From assembly GCF_003003795.1 (NCBI RefSeq), contig NZ_PVWK01000063.1, positions 1-64,000 on the forward strand: DNA of 64,000 nucleotides, read 5' to 3'. Below are positions 27,132 through 37,296 of the stretch, piece after piece. The notes beneath the pieces were generated by a model that was not told the DNA's origin, did no database searches, and saw only the letters and a program-made list of their open reading frames with translations. Position 1 is the first letter of the stretch. Each line of letters starts with the position of its first letter. This DNA comes from Stenomitos frigidus ULC18 (GTDB lineage Bacteria > Cyanobacteriota > Cyanobacteriia > Leptolyngbyales > Leptolyngbyaceae). The translations under genes were made by a program, and so were the position numbers.

Positions 27132-28961
27132 ATGACCTCTCCTATAGATTTTCAACGCTCCCTGTCAGAAGGTTTGGCAATCACCTCGGCAAAAGATCAG
27201 TTGCCAGAATTTACAGATGAGTTGGTGTTTATTCAAGACACGGCAGGGCTCTATTTAGCGTTTCATTGGCAATGTGCAGCTCACTACAATCTTTTGCCAG
27301 AGAATGTCGTAGGAAGTCGGCTCGGCGAGATCTTTAGTCCTGTAGAATTAGCACCCTACCGGGAGCGACTTCAGCGTGTTTTGAGCCGGAGTGCAGCAGA
27401 GGAGTTTCGCAGCTATTTTCGCTGTGGTGAAGAGACTCTATTGTTCGATTTAGTTATGAGTCCTGTTTTAATCCCGCATCGATCGCCGACTGCGGTTGTT
27501 GTAGCAGGGCGGCTGATACTTGTTCCCAGTGATACTGCTGAAGCTCCACAATTGGCAGAACAAAGCGCCTTGGACACCGTTTCACTCAATAGTTATGCGG
27601 TGCTTTCGTCAAGTTCCGATCGCTATCAAAAACTGCTGACTCAAATCGCCTCGAACATTCGTCGGACGCTAGACCTGCCCACGATCTGGCAGCAAACGGT
27701 GCAGGGGCTAGGCAAAGCCTTGGGTGCGAGTCGGTGCCTTGTATGCCCTTACGAGCATCGCACTCATGAGCAGCGGACGTCTAAAGTCAAGGTGGTGGCT
27801 GAGTATTACCAGGACACCTTCCCGCCCATGCTGGGGCTAGAGTTTTGGGTGGCGGATCATGCAGTGCTAGCAGGCGCGATCGCCTCGCTCCAACCCATTA
27901 CCGTCCGAGGAGAGTCAGCTTTCCAAGGCATTAATGCCGAATGTAAGCAGCAATCGACTCTGGTAGTGGCAACTTGCTACCTGGATCAACCCAATGGGCT
28001 GATTGTGCTACAGCAATGCGATCGCGATCGCGAATGGACAGCCGCCGAACTGGAGTTGATGCAGGAGATGGCCGATCAGGTTGGCACTGCGATCGCCCAT
28101 GCGACTCTGTTTACTGCCAGCAACACCTTAACCGCCGATCTGCAGCGGGCAAACGCCAGCTTGATTCAAAAACACCGCGAGCTTGAAGAAGCCAGACGGC
28201 AAGCCGAAGAAGCCTCTCGACTCAAAAGCGAGTTTTTAGCGAACACATCGCACGAACTACGAACACCGCTCAATGGCATGATTGGCTTTCTCAAGCTTAT
28301 TTTAGACGGCATGGCCGATGACCCAGCCGAGCAAAATGAGTTTATCAACGAGGCCTATGAGTCTGCCCTTCACTTGCTTGAGATTATTACGGATGTGCTC
28401 GATATTGCCAAGATTGAAGCAGGTACGCTGCAAATCGAGCTTAAGTCTGTGGATCTAAACGAGCTTTTGCACGATGTGCAGCGCTTTGCCCATAGCCAAA
28501 TGCATCTCAAGAAACTCAGTTTCGAAATTCAGAAGCCGCCAACCGACGATGAAATTATCCTTTTTGGTGACTATTTACGGCTTAAGCAGGTGATGTTTAA
28601 TCTGGTTGGCAACGCCATTAAGTTTACTCACGAAGGTGGCGTGACGATTAGCATTGAAGTCATTAAAAAGAAGATCAAGTTTCAGAACCAGGATCTTCCT
28701 GGGATGGTGAAAGTTCGTGTCGCTGATACTGGCATCGGCGTTTCCCTCGACAAGCAAGACCGTCTGTTTCAATCATTCAGCCAGATCGATGGTTCGCGCA
28801 CTCGACAGTATGGTGGCACCGGATTGGGGTTGGCAATCTCCCAAAAGCTAGTGGAAGCAATGGGTGGAGATGTCCATTTTTACAGCATGGGTGAAGGGCT
28901 GGGCTCGACAGTGACCTTTACGGCGCTGCTGTACCAGGAACCTGTGATGATTACGTCTTAA
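27132..28961 (+). CDS. Sensor histidine kinase (PAS-GAF-HisKA-HATPase)
   Basis: Start set at ATG 27132; an upstream TTG adds 14 residues. The 609-residue protein has a PAS-like region (residues ~30-130, [20 protein letters not shown]), a GAF domain (~175-330), a short coiled coil ([20 protein letters not shown]), a HisKA helix with the phospho-acceptor histidine in [12 protein letters not shown] (about residue 374), and a HATPase domain (N box [16 protein letters not shown]1 [11 protein letters not shown]2 [10 protein letters not shown]). There is no transmembrane segment or receiver domain, so it is a cytosolic kinase with an unlinked response regulator. The signal is unknown. Confidence 0.93.
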   Translation: MTSPIDFQRSLSEGLAITSAKDQLPEFTDELVFIQDTAGLYLAFHWQCAAHYNLLPENVVGSRLGEIFSPVELAPYRERLQRVLSRSAAEEFRSYFRCGEETLLFDLVMSPVLIPHRSPTAVVVAGRLILVPSDTAEAPQLAEQSALDTVSLNSYAVLSSSSDRYQKLLTQIASNIRRTLDLPTIWQQTVQGLGKALGASRCLVCPYEHRTHEQRTSKVKVVAEYYQDTFPPMLGLEFWVADHAVLAGAIASLQPITVRGESAFQGINAECKQQSTLVVATCYLDQPNGLIVLQQCDRDREWTAAELELMQEMADQVGTAIAHATLFTASNTLTADLQRANASLIQKHRELEEARRQAEEASRLKSEFLANTSHELRTPLNGMIGFLKLILDGMADDPAEQNEFINEAYESALHLLEIITDVLDIAKIEAGTLQIELKSVDLNELLHDVQRFAHSQMHLKKLSFEIQKPPTDDEIILFGDYLRLKQVMFNLVGNAIKFTHEGGVTISIEVIKKKIKFQNQDLPGMVKVRVADTGIGVSLDKQDRLFQSFSQIDGSRTRQYGGTGLGLAISQKLVEAMGGDVHFYSMGEGLGSTVTFTALLYQEPVMITS

Positions 28962-29000
28962 GCGTTTCAGAAGATTAAGCGCTTCAGAAGATTAGGTACT

Positions 29001-30251
29001 TCAGAAGACAGTGCCATCGCTCTCGATTTGAATGGGAGGACTGCCGTCAGGGCGCAAGCTAGACGCAATGCGCCGACCTGCAACCCAAGTACCACCCTGG
29101 AGAATTTTGACTAAGGGAAGGTCAGTAGCGGTGAGCTTCAGTTGCTGTCGTATGGTCTCAGCCATGCGATCGAGCAAAATAACGGTCAGGGCACGCCATT
29201 CAACGATCGCCTCCGACCCTGGCAAATGTGTCTGTTGTAAGACGATCGGGTCTTTAATTTGCAGCAGCCCTAAGTCCACGCATAAACCACCATTGCGGTA
29301 TTCTGGCAACCCTGTGAGAGTATCTAACCCGGTAATTTCTAAACCCAGTGCTTGAAGCGGTTCTAAGAGCGAGTAGGTCAACCATTGGGAAAGCTTGTGA
29401 AACGGCACCAGTTTTGAGTGAGGGCGATCGTTCGGTAAGGCAGGATGAACCCAAACGTCACCTAAGTTGTTCTCCGCGATGGTGAGGCGCCCGGGCCAAA
29501 TAGCACCAAAGCTCGATAGCACTGCACCAAGAACAGTACTTGCTTCTAACTGTCCGTGAGAAGCTTGACCAAGTAGGTAGTTGGCTAATAAACCAGGACG
29601 AGAATTCTGGGAACCAAAGACCGTAGGCTGTTGCTGAAGACTATCGCCCAACTTTTGCAGCAGCTGTAGCCGCCCCTGAACACCAACTAGCGAGTTTTCT
29701 GCACTGACTTGAAACGCGTTTCTCAAAGCGTCTTCGGTCAGCGTTTGCAGCCCGATCGCATCGGCTTGGAGTGGCACTTTGGGATCGCTAGAAAAAACAC
29801 CCTGACAGAACGCATGAAAGCTAGCGATCGCCAAACCTTCCGATCGCCGCCAAACCTGTCCAGTACCCGGCTCTGTATACTGCCAGCGATCGCCGGCGCC
29901 TGCATCGAGCAAGACGCTGACGATCGCCAGATCAAACTTTGCCTGAGCCTTTCCCAGCGGGGTCAGGCCATCCAGCTTTGCTTCGAGGTCTGCCAAACGA
30001 GACTGTCCGCCCACCTCAAAATGTCGCCAACGACTGTGAAAGGGCACCTGCAAATCGGGGTAACTTTCACGAGTGACCTGCAGCACATATTCAGCGACCC
30101 GATCCAACTGGCTCAAGTCACAGCGAAAGTAGTGCAGTTGATCAGCACACGCCAGATCGAACAGTTGCCCACACCGATCGCGGATCGCTGTGGGAGAACG
30201 AAAGTAGGCGATCGTAGCAGTCTCTTCTGGGCTGAGTAGTTTGAAAGTCAT
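29001..30251 (-). CDS. DUF1688 / URC4-like uracil catabolism protein
   Basis: A 416-residue protein matching the DUF1688 family, whose yeast member URC4 is needed for uracil catabolism through the URC pathway. Characteristic blocks are RDRCGQLFDLACADQLHYF, VPFHSRWRHFEVGG, RSEGLAIASFHAFCQGVFSS and the C-terminal ALTVILLDRMAETIRQQL. It lies 120 bp downstream of the URC1-like gene on the same strand, the usual bacterial URC pairing. The chemistry of this member is not settled. The family call rests on motif memory plus the telling neighbour. Confidence 0.88.
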   Translation of the reverse strand: MTFKLLSPEETATIAYFRSPTAIRDRCGQLFDLACADQLHYFRCDLSQLDRVAEYVLQVTRESYPDLQVPFHSRWRHFEVGGQSRLADLEAKLDGLTPLGKAQAKFDLAIVSVLLDAGAGDRWQYTEPGTGQVWRRSEGLAIASFHAFCQGVFSSDPKVPLQADAIGLQTLTEDALRNAFQVSAENSLVGVQGRLQLLQKLGDSLQQQPTVFGSQNSRPGLLANYLLGQASHGQLEASTVLGAVLSSFGAIWPGRLTIAENNLGDVWVHPALPNDRPHSKLVPFHKLSQWLTYSLLEPLQALGLEITGLDTLTGLPEYRNGGLCVDLGLLQIKDPIVLQQTHLPGSEAIVEWRALTVILLDRMAETIRQQLKLTATDLPLVKILQGGTWVAGRRIASSLRPDGSPPIQIESDGTVF

Positions 30252-30371
30252 TGCAGCGAGCTTCAGTCAAGTGAAGTACGACCAAGGCAGAGGGGAGCAG
30301 GAGGGCAAGGGAGACAGAGTCCGTGGGCATTAAGAGAGAGTTTTGAGTTTAGCTGTCTCCCTACTCCCTCG

Positions 30372-31637
30372 CTAATCGCTGAGACTACGACCTTTGACTT
30401 CGGCTAAGACAGCTTCTGTCGGCACCAGTCCCTCGGTGTAATACCCAGCAGCTTTCTTCGCCTCCATTTCAACTTGCGCATCGGCTGGGATTAAATCATC
30501 TGGGATTGGGACACGTTCGACAACCGTAATACCAGACTGAGTAATGGCATCAAATTTCATGTTGCTCATGGAGATCAGGCGATCGATGCGCGTAATGCCG
30601 AGCCAGTGCAACACATCGGGCATGAATTCCTGGAAGCGCATGTCCTGCACTCCTGCTACACATTCGGTACGGGCAAAGTAGGCATCCGCACGATCGCCCC
30701 CTTCCTGGCGCTTACGCGCGTTATAGACCAAAAACTTGGTCACTTCGCCGAGTGCCCGACCTTCTTTTCGGAAGTAAGCAATGATACCAGCACCACCTGC
30801 CTGTGCGGTCTGTACACAGCCCTCAATGCCATGCACCAGATAGGGGCGGCAGGTGCAAATATCAGACCCAAACACATCGGAGCCATTGCACTCGTCATGA
30901 ATGCGGACTGCCAGCTCGCGATGCGGATCGGTGATGGCTGCGACATCACCGACGATGTAGACCGTCATGCCACCGATCGGTGGCAAAAAGACGTGCAAAT
31001 CGGGGCGAGTAACCAATTCGGGAAACATCCCTCCTGTCTGCTCAAAGAGCGCTCGTCGCAAGGCCGATTCGCTCACCGCCAGGCGCTTGGCAAGCCCTGG
31101 TAAGTACCAGACAGGCTCGATCGCCGCTTTCGTCACGACCAAATCCCCATTCGCTTTCATAATAGTGCCATCGATTTTGAGGCGACCCTTGGCGGCCGCT
31201 TCCTGAAGTTCTGGCATGTTGATGTGCGCCTTGGTGATGGCGATCGTCGGACGAATATCATAGCCCTCCTCATATAGGGACTTATAAACCTCTCCCACAA
31301 TGGCACCGAAGGGGTCTAGCGAAACAATCTTCTCGGGATCTGCCCAGGCAGGATGCGGTCCCAGAAAGGCGGCTGGGGAGGTATTAGTCAGGTCTGCCCG
31401 ATGATTAGACTGTAACTGACCACTCGCCACTGCTAAGGCTCGGTAAACGCCATAAGCGCCAGAGTGGCTACCAATCACATTACGCTGGGCGGCATTGGTC
31501 AACGTACCAACGATCGGTCCACGCACGAGCGGATCAGCTTCGCCCCATTGAATCGCCAGCGGCTTGGGGCCAAAGCGAGACGGGTGGGAGGTCAGAACAA
31601 TATGTTTCGATTGAGACCCGGTCTTTTTGCTTGACAT
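30372..31637 (-). CDS. GTP cyclohydrolase II-like protein, URC1 family
   Basis: A 421-residue protein. The C-terminal half resembles RibA: the zinc cysteines are kept (HDECNGSDVFGSDICTCRP), as is the YFRKEGRALGE catalytic region. The ~190-residue N-terminal extension (GPIVGTLTNAAQRNVIGSHSG, then DIRPTIAITKAHINMPELQ) marks the URC1 subgroup rather than riboflavin RibA. URC1 with URC4 opens uracil in the URC pathway in yeasts and some bacteria. The adjacent DUF1688 gene supports that role over riboflavin synthesis. Confidence 0.9.
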   Translation of the reverse strand: MSSKKTGSQSKHIVLTSHPSRFGPKPLAIQWGEADPLVRGPIVGTLTNAAQRNVIGSHSGAYGVYRALAVASGQLQSNHRADLTNTSPAAFLGPHPAWADPEKIVSLDPFGAIVGEVYKSLYEEGYDIRPTIAITKAHINMPELQEAAAKGRLKIDGTIMKANGDLVVTKAAIEPVWYLPGLAKRLAVSESALRRALFEQTGGMFPELVTRPDLHVFLPPIGGMTVYIVGDVAAITDPHRELAVRIHDECNGSDVFGSDICTCRPYLVHGIEGCVQTAQAGGAGIIAYFRKEGRALGEVTKFLVYNARKRQEGGDRADAYFARTECVAGVQDMRFQEFMPDVLHWLGITRIDRLISMSNMKFDAITQSGITVVERVPIPDDLIPADAQVEMEAKKAAGYYTEGLVPTEAVLAEVKGRSLSD

Positions 31638-32344
31638 AGATGCTCCCTGTAAAAGTGTGACCTGAGACCAAAACGGCAGACCCTAGCTGTACTGACATAT
31701 GACATGAGCCTTTTTGCTGAGTACGTAACGCTGACATTTTTCTTAAATGTCAAAGGCTAACACCCTACGTAAACAACGTTGGGTATCAATACACTTAGCC
31801 GCTATTAGCCTCTAGCTTCTTGGCGCATAGAGTGCATTGCTCGTAAAGTTCCCAGGCTTGGTAGAAAATTCAACTTGCATCAACTACGCTTACGTAAGCT
31901 GTAGCCTTAGTGACGAATCGAGCTACGATTCTACCAATAGCACTTCACCAACAGAATACTTGAAGCATCAGAATCTTCCGAAAGAATTACGTCAGAAACC
32001 TAAAGGCTAGAAGCCAGAAACCCCGATTCAGCACTAAGGGTCGTGGCTTAAACAACCTGTAATTCTGGCTTAGCAGTGTAGTTCGATTGGTAGTGCCCTG
32101 AAGGTAATGATGGCTGAAACAGCTTAAGAGCCTGGAGTCTATTGAGGCACCATCGTATGGAAAGCGCCAAGTATCGACCCAAGTCAGAAGCCGCAACGCT
32201 GATTCTCTCGTTGCTCGCTTGGCTACGTTGCTGCAAAGAGGTGAAAAAAGCTGGGATACTTCCGGTCTGTAAAATTGACTTTAAGCTCTGAAAGCCTTAT
32301 CTAGAAGATCCTCTAGCTATCATTACCTACGTAGGACTACCCGT
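31638..32344. other. Intergenic region upstream of the URC genes
   Basis: It holds a small perfect hairpin TGACATTT (31732-31739) / AAATGTCA (31745-31752) about 95 bp upstream of the URC1 start, a possible operator. The remainder (31800-32340) shows no gene, tRNA or repeat that I can support; two overlapping short frames there lack ribosome-binding sites. Confidence 0.5.
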
Positions 32345-33835
32345 TTAAGGACGTTGCCAGAGTTTAATTGTCTTGTCAAAACTGCCGCTAATCAGTGTTT
32401 GCCCATCGGGCGTAGACGCAAGCGACGCGATCTCGCCTGTGTGACCAGTCAGCGTATCCAGCAATTTGCCCGTCTGCACCTGCCATAGCTTGATGGTTTG
32501 ATCCTCGCTGCCGCTGGCGAGGGTTTGACCATCCTGGCTAAACGCAAGGGTATGAATATAGTTTGTGTGACCAGTCAGCGTATGGGTCGGCTCGTTCGCG
32601 ATCGCAGACCATAGCTTGACTTCCCAATCATTGCCGCCGCTCGCAAACTGGCGACTATTGGGACTAATTGCCACGGCAAAAACCGCTCTGGAAGAACCAC
32701 CGAGCGTTTTGAGAAACTCGCCTGTTTTCAGGTGATAAAGTTTGACTGTCTGATCTTCACTGCCACTGAGCAGCATTTGTCCGTCTGCACTCAACGCCAC
32801 TGACCAAACTGAAGCGGTGTGCCTCGTCAACGTGCGAATCAAGCGCCCGGTGCTTAACTGCCAGCAGCGTACTGTGCCATCCCAGCTACCGCTCACGAGG
32901 GTCTGTTTGTCAGGGCTGATTGCGATCGCTTTCACCAAACCAGAATGTCCCGTCAACGTGCGGAGTAGCGTTCCGGTTTGCAAATGCCAAAGCTTAATCG
33001 TTTCGTCCTTGCTGCCACTGGCGAGGAGTTGACCATCGGCGCTAAACGCTACCGACCATACTGGCGCCGTATGTCCCTCAACGGTGCAAACGTGCTTACC
33101 CGTGCAGAGATTCCAAAGCTGGATGGTTTTGTCCTTGCTGCCGCTAGCCAGCAGTTTGCCATCACGACTGACAGCGATGCCTAAAACAGCTTCTGTATGG
33201 TTTTGCAGGGTTTTGACACAGTGCCAGGGCGCTTGCTTGGGCGATCCCACTGTTTGCGTGGATGGTGTTGGTACAGGGTCACAACGTGCTGTTTTTACGT
33301 TTGAGTCGGGTGCTTTAGACGCAGATGATGCCGACGGGCGAGGTGCTTTCGTTCGCCGAAGACCGAGCTTTGCTGCTTTGGCTAAATCCGCCTCAGCACC
33401 TAATTCAAAGCCCAACATCGAATGCACGAACCCCCGATAACGATACGCTTCAGCATAGTCGGGGTTCAACCGAATCGCAGTATTGAAGTCTTCTAACGCT
33501 TCTTTATACTTACCGGCTTTAACCGCTTCTGCGCCTAAGTTGTAATACGTCTCAGCCTTAGTCGCTTTGGTTGCAACCCGTGTTTGCTCTGGTGCCGTTG
33601 ACTTGTGCTGTTCTGACTTGTGCTGTTCTGCCGATGGCTGATACGTTTTGAGCGCCTGATAGGCCTCATTAATGGTTTTGATTTTCTCCTCTGCCTGTTG
33701 CTTGAGCTGCAAGTCGTGGGCAAAGCGATCGGGGTGCCAGATTTTAGCCAAACTTCGGTACGCTTGCTTGACCTCTGCTGGCGATGCGCCCGGTTTTAGC
33801 CCAAGCATCTCGTAGTGTTGATTGATGTCACTCAT
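32345..33835 (-). CDS. DnaJ-TPR-WD40 protein
   Basis: A 496-residue chimera. Residues 1-65 form a J domain with the HPD tripeptide (KIWHPDRFAHD). Residues ~90-155 carry two tetratricopeptide-like repeats (YYNLGAEAVKAGKYKEALED, YAEAYRYRGFVHSMLGFELG). After a Ser/Pro linker, residues ~205-496 contain seven WD40 repeats, each ending in KTIQLW, ETIKLW, GTVRCW, QTVKLY, WEVKLW, QTIKLW or KTIKLW, enough for one seven-bladed propeller. It probably recruits Hsp70 (DnaK) to clients held by the propeller. The client is unknown. Confidence 0.93.
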   Translation of the reverse strand: MSDINQHYEMLGLKPGASPAEVKQAYRSLAKIWHPDRFAHDLQLKQQAEEKIKTINEAYQALKTYQPSAEQHKSEQHKSTAPEQTRVATKATKAETYYNLGAEAVKAGKYKEALEDFNTAIRLNPDYAEAYRYRGFVHSMLGFELGAEADLAKAAKLGLRRTKAPRPSASSASKAPDSNVKTARCDPVPTPSTQTVGSPKQAPWHCVKTLQNHTEAVLGIAVSRDGKLLASGSKDKTIQLWNLCTGKHVCTVEGHTAPVWSVAFSADGQLLASGSKDETIKLWHLQTGTLLRTLTGHSGLVKAIAISPDKQTLVSGSWDGTVRCWQLSTGRLIRTLTRHTASVWSVALSADGQMLLSGSEDQTVKLYHLKTGEFLKTLGGSSRAVFAVAISPNSRQFASGGNDWEVKLWSAIANEPTHTLTGHTNYIHTLAFSQDGQTLASGSEDQTIKLWQVQTGKLLDTLTGHTGEIASLASTPDGQTLISGSFDKTIKLWQRP

Positions 33836-34243
33836 TGATGGAGTTTACGTCGAGAAGCGGTGAAGTAGTTCCATTAGCGTTCCCCCAATGCCCTATAGGT
33901 AACAACGCCAAAGCTGTAGACGCTCCAGGACTCTTACGATCATTCTGCACGTTCAAAAAGGTGTGAGGGGAAAAGGGCTGTATCTCTCACAGAATTTTCA
34001 TGTCATTAAGACTCAAACCTGACGAATGATTAACAGTAACCGACGCTAATTCGCGGCCTTTCTCACAGAGCATCTGGTCGACTAGTAACCCTAGCTAGAG
34101 CGGGTGATCAGTCGCTTCTCGCGATGGCATCTCCCATGAGAGGCAAATTTTCTAACGCCTGATCCAATACCAACGGTAGTAGGTTATACACTTGCGAGAG
34201 AGCTAATTTGGGTTCTAGATGTTTAGTATTTGAGGAAAATGTT
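33836..34243. other. Divergent region, nothing recognised
   Basis: Between the DnaJ-WD40 gene and the small acidic protein. No repeat, hairpin or short gene was found that could be supported. Confidence 0.45.
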
Positions 34244-34537
34244 ATGGGTAACGCTAAAGATACGTCCGCTCGCGTAGAGTCGGATTCTTACGATAGAGGC
34301 ATTATCCCCGCTGAAACTGCAGCCCGTAAAGAGAGAGAGGGCGCAGATTTTAAGACTCATCCTACCGAAGACAACTCTGATAGTGTGCAGACCGAAGGCG
34401 GCTACACCGTAGACAAAGAAGGTCTGTTGAATAACTACGCCGTAGAGCCCGAAATGTACTACGAAACACCCGGCGATGCCCGTCAGGACGATGAAGAAGC
34501 AGAGCCTAAGCCAGGTCAAGGTCCTGGTCTGGTCTAA
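34244..34537 (+). CDS. Small acidic protein with Psb34/HLIP-type N-terminal motif
   Basis: Start set at ATG 34244, which has TTTGAGGA upstream; a TTG at 34208 lacks it. The 97-residue product is highly charged and acidic (ending DDEEAEPKPGQGPGLV) with no membrane segment. Residues ~65-85 read TVDKEGLLNNYAVEPEMYYE, strikingly like the motif (LNNFAxEPxxY) that opens Psb34/ssl1498-type and some HLIP proteins of cyanobacteria. The membrane helix of those proteins is absent. A role near photosystem assembly is inferred only from this motif. Confidence 0.75.
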   Translation: MGNAKDTSARVESDSYDRGIIPAETAARKEREGADFKTHPTEDNSDSVQTEGGYTVDKEGLLNNYAVEPEMYYETPGDARQDDEEAEPKPGQGPGLV

Positions 34538-34689
34538 ATTTCATATTAGTTAGTAGGGGTGGTTCGGGAACCTCTCCTACACGTCCAAACTCTAGATTGG
34601 CTTAAGGCTTAAGGGTTGAACCTTTTTAACAACGCAGCGTAAAGTGTGATTGAACCCCGATCGCCTGACTTCATCGCTTTACCTGCCTT

Positions 34690-35604
34690 GTGTCTCAAAT
34701 TTTTGTCCAGATTGCTAGCTACCGTGATGCTGAACTAGCCGCAACTGTGCGGGATGCCATCCAGAAGGCTGCCAAACCGCAGCAGTTGTCGTTTGGTATT
34801 GTTTGGCAGGGCAAGCCTGGCATTGACCCGATCCCTACAGAGTACTTGCACTACTGTCGCCTTTTGTTAGTGGATGCCGATCGCAGTCGTGGTGTGTGCT
34901 GGGCGCGATCGAAAACGCAATTGCTTTGGGAAGGAGAACCCTACACGCTGCAAATTGACAGCCACATGCGGTTTGTCCACGGTTGGGATGAGCTGTTGCT
35001 ACACATGCTAGCGCACTGCTCTAGCCCGAAAGCACTGCTCACTGCCTATCCACCTGCTTATACGCCACCCGATCAATTGCACCATGGCGACCCAACACGA
35101 CTGGCGGCATCCCATTTCACGGAGCAGGGCATTTTAAGCTTAGTCAGCGGCACAAGCTTAACCCATTACACCAAACCCCAATTAGGCATGTTTATGGCTG
35201 CCGGGTTTTGGTTCGCCCCCTCACAGCTTTTGAGAGAGATTCCCTACGATCCGCTGCTTTATTTTCAGGGCGAAGAGATCAACTTAGCGGTGAGAGCTTG
35301 GACTCATGGCTGGGATATTTACCATCCCAACCAGATTGCTTGCTATCACGAATACACGCGCCCTGGTAAACCGCGACATTGGGACGATCATCATCATTGG
35401 TGGCAACTCGACCAGGTTGCTCATCGGCGGCTGAATGTGCTCCTGGGAATCGGACTAGGCGAGATAAACCTCGATCGCTATGGATTGGGGACACAGCGTC
35501 GCCTCAGCAGCTATGAACAATTCAGCGGCGTTGATTTTAAGCGTCGTAAGTTAACGGCTAGTGCCAGGAATGGGTTGCCGCATAACGGAGCAATATCGTC
35601 TTAG
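34690..35604 (+). CDS. Glycosyltransferase of the GlcNAc-transferase (PF11397, GT60-like) family
   Basis: A 304-residue protein read from GTG 34690. The N-terminus IFVQIASYRDAELAATVRDA and the RGVCWARSKTQLLW...YTLQIDSHMRF block match the family of soluble GlcNAc transferases related to the Skp1 and polypeptide enzymes. The DxH in QIDSH would bind the metal and nucleotide sugar. FQGEEINLAVRAWTHGWDIYHPN is the conserved acceptor/catalytic region. The acceptor is unknown. It opens an accessory block with a GT2 enzyme and a dioxygenase. Confidence 0.85.
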   Translation: MSQIFVQIASYRDAELAATVRDAIQKAAKPQQLSFGIVWQGKPGIDPIPTEYLHYCRLLLVDADRSRGVCWARSKTQLLWEGEPYTLQIDSHMRFVHGWDELLLHMLAHCSSPKALLTAYPPAYTPPDQLHHGDPTRLAASHFTEQGILSLVSGTSLTHYTKPQLGMFMAAGFWFAPSQLLREIPYDPLLYFQGEEINLAVRAWTHGWDIYHPNQIACYHEYTRPGKPRHWDDHHHWWQLDQVAHRRLNVLLGIGLGEINLDRYGLGTQRRLSSYEQFSGVDFKRRKLTASARNGLPHNGAISS

Positions 35605-36161
35605 GCAATTTCTAGCGAACAAAAGACCCGTAGAGGCAGGTTTGTTCGTACGATTAACGTAACGGCTAATTGTCAAGACTCTGGCAAAACCTGCCCGTAC
35701 CCAATGGTAAATTTTTCTTGGAAATCTCCTTAGCAGTCATGTAGAGGGGGATTTTGCCATGAAGCAGCAGCAAAACTGCTTACGTATCGACCCAGTTCAC
35801 CCTTACGGCTGACTCTAGTTGTAGCAAAAACGTTTAATCGATGTGTGGGAGCTAGCTTGTCAAGACGCTAGCGACGTACGTTTTTATTTGTTCAAAGATA
35901 AGTTTGCTATAAAGATACGGTAAGCGTCGTCTTTGCACTTTCTAATTTGCGTAAAGATACTACGAGTGCAGTATCGGTAATCTTAATCGTTTAGTTTAAT
36001 GCTGAATCAAGGCACGACTCAGTTTTTGCAGAGACCTTGATCGGAAACTTGGGCGAATCTACTAATTCTGGTAACTCTACTAACGGCTGATTCAGTGCTA
36101 TGTTTGCGTTCAATTGCCCTGTCAAAGCAAAATCCAACATTTTTAGGGAGGTCATCGGCTT
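35605..36161. other. Intergenic region with a small inverted repeat
   Basis: GGCAGGTTT (35635-35643) pairs with AAACCTGCC (35687-35695) just downstream of the glycosyltransferase gene and may end its transcript. No gene was recognised in the remaining ~460 bp. Confidence 0.45.
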
Positions 36162-37175
36162 ATGACTAAGCTACTTTTGATCGCGATTCCCACGTACAAT
36201 CGAGCCTCGCAATTACAGACTCAACTCGCCTGGATTGCAAAAGAAATTAAGGGTTTTGAAGCTGACTGTGAGGTGATTGTCTATGACAATTGCTCTACTG
36301 ATGGTACGCAGGCAGTCATTAGTGAGTGGCAGCCCGTGTTTGGCGGAACCACTTTAAAATCAGTCCGCAATCCAGAAAACATCGGTGGCATGAGAAATCT
36401 TGCCCTCAGCTTGAGTGAGTCCAAGAGTCGCTTTACTTGGACGCTCGGCGACGACGATCCCGTTGATGAGGGCACGCTTGCGTTTGTAATGCAAACGTTG
36501 AGAAAGTATCCTGATCTCGGTTTGCTGTATCTGAACTATTCGGCTTACTATACGCAGCTTGATCAGATGAACCATGATCGCTGGCTCCCAACTGATTTTG
36601 AGCAGCAGCCTGTGGATGGTAAATTGGCGTTTCAGCGCTGTATTGAAGGCCCATACACGGTTGGTGGCGTGATCTTTCTCTCTGCGACAATTTTTCGGAC
36701 TGAATTTACGCAAACAGCGTTACGTCAATGGCCGGACAGCGTTAAAAACTGGGGTGGCATGGCCTTTTGGACAGGCTACTGCGCCACTCAGGGAGATATC
36801 TTTGTTACAGAAGCCAAGCATCTTGTTTGTGTTGTGGGTGTGAGCAAGTGGGAGGGTGAGAAAAAAATTCACACCCGCATGCTGAGCAAGGATATTCCTG
36901 AAGTGTGCTTCAAGCTTCAAGAAATTGGGTATCCGCACCAGATGTCTCGACGAGTCATTCAAAGAAGCCTCGGCAGTTACTTTTATTGGGCTCGTGATGT
37001 CTTGTCTTACCTGCGCCCTTTCAAGGATTGGCCACTGGAGATGGCATCTGTGGGTGCCTTTCTGCTCTTTTCACTGGGCGCATCAGTCCTAGAGCCGAAC
37101 AAACTCAAAGAGTCGTCAGAGTCGCTAGAGCCGTCTGCAATGAGCTATGGAACAGCACAAGAGCGCGATCGATGA
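36162..37175 (+). CDS. Family 2 glycosyltransferase
   Basis: A 337-residue GT-A enzyme. LLLIAIPTYNRASQLQTQL and CEVIVYDNCSTDGT form the nucleotide-sugar-binding start, and FTWTLGDDDPVDEG carries the metal-binding DDD motif at about residue 97. The C-terminal half contains a hydrophobic segment near residues 285-310 that may tether it to the membrane. The start has GGGAGG about 10 nt upstream. Donor and acceptor are not predictable. Confidence 0.9.
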   Translation: MTKLLLIAIPTYNRASQLQTQLAWIAKEIKGFEADCEVIVYDNCSTDGTQAVISEWQPVFGGTTLKSVRNPENIGGMRNLALSLSESKSRFTWTLGDDDPVDEGTLAFVMQTLRKYPDLGLLYLNYSAYYTQLDQMNHDRWLPTDFEQQPVDGKLAFQRCIEGPYTVGGVIFLSATIFRTEFTQTALRQWPDSVKNWGGMAFWTGYCATQGDIFVTEAKHLVCVVGVSKWEGEKKIHTRMLSKDIPEVCFKLQEIGYPHQMSRRVIQRSLGSYFYWARDVLSYLRPFKDWPLEMASVGAFLLFSLGASVLEPNKLKESSESLEPSAMSYGTAQERDR

Positions 37176-37296
37176 TCTCACGGGTAAGCCTATTTGCGTC
37201 ACGGTATGTTCAAGTACGCTGACCGGTTCTGCACCATCCATCTTGCCTCACCTGTGTTCATGCCACTTCAATGTTCACTCCAATTAATGCCCTTCG

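Noticed and set aside
31987-32236. Two overlapping 62-69-codon frames
   Set aside because: No ribosome-binding site, no recognisable composition or motif, and they share the same bases in different frames.
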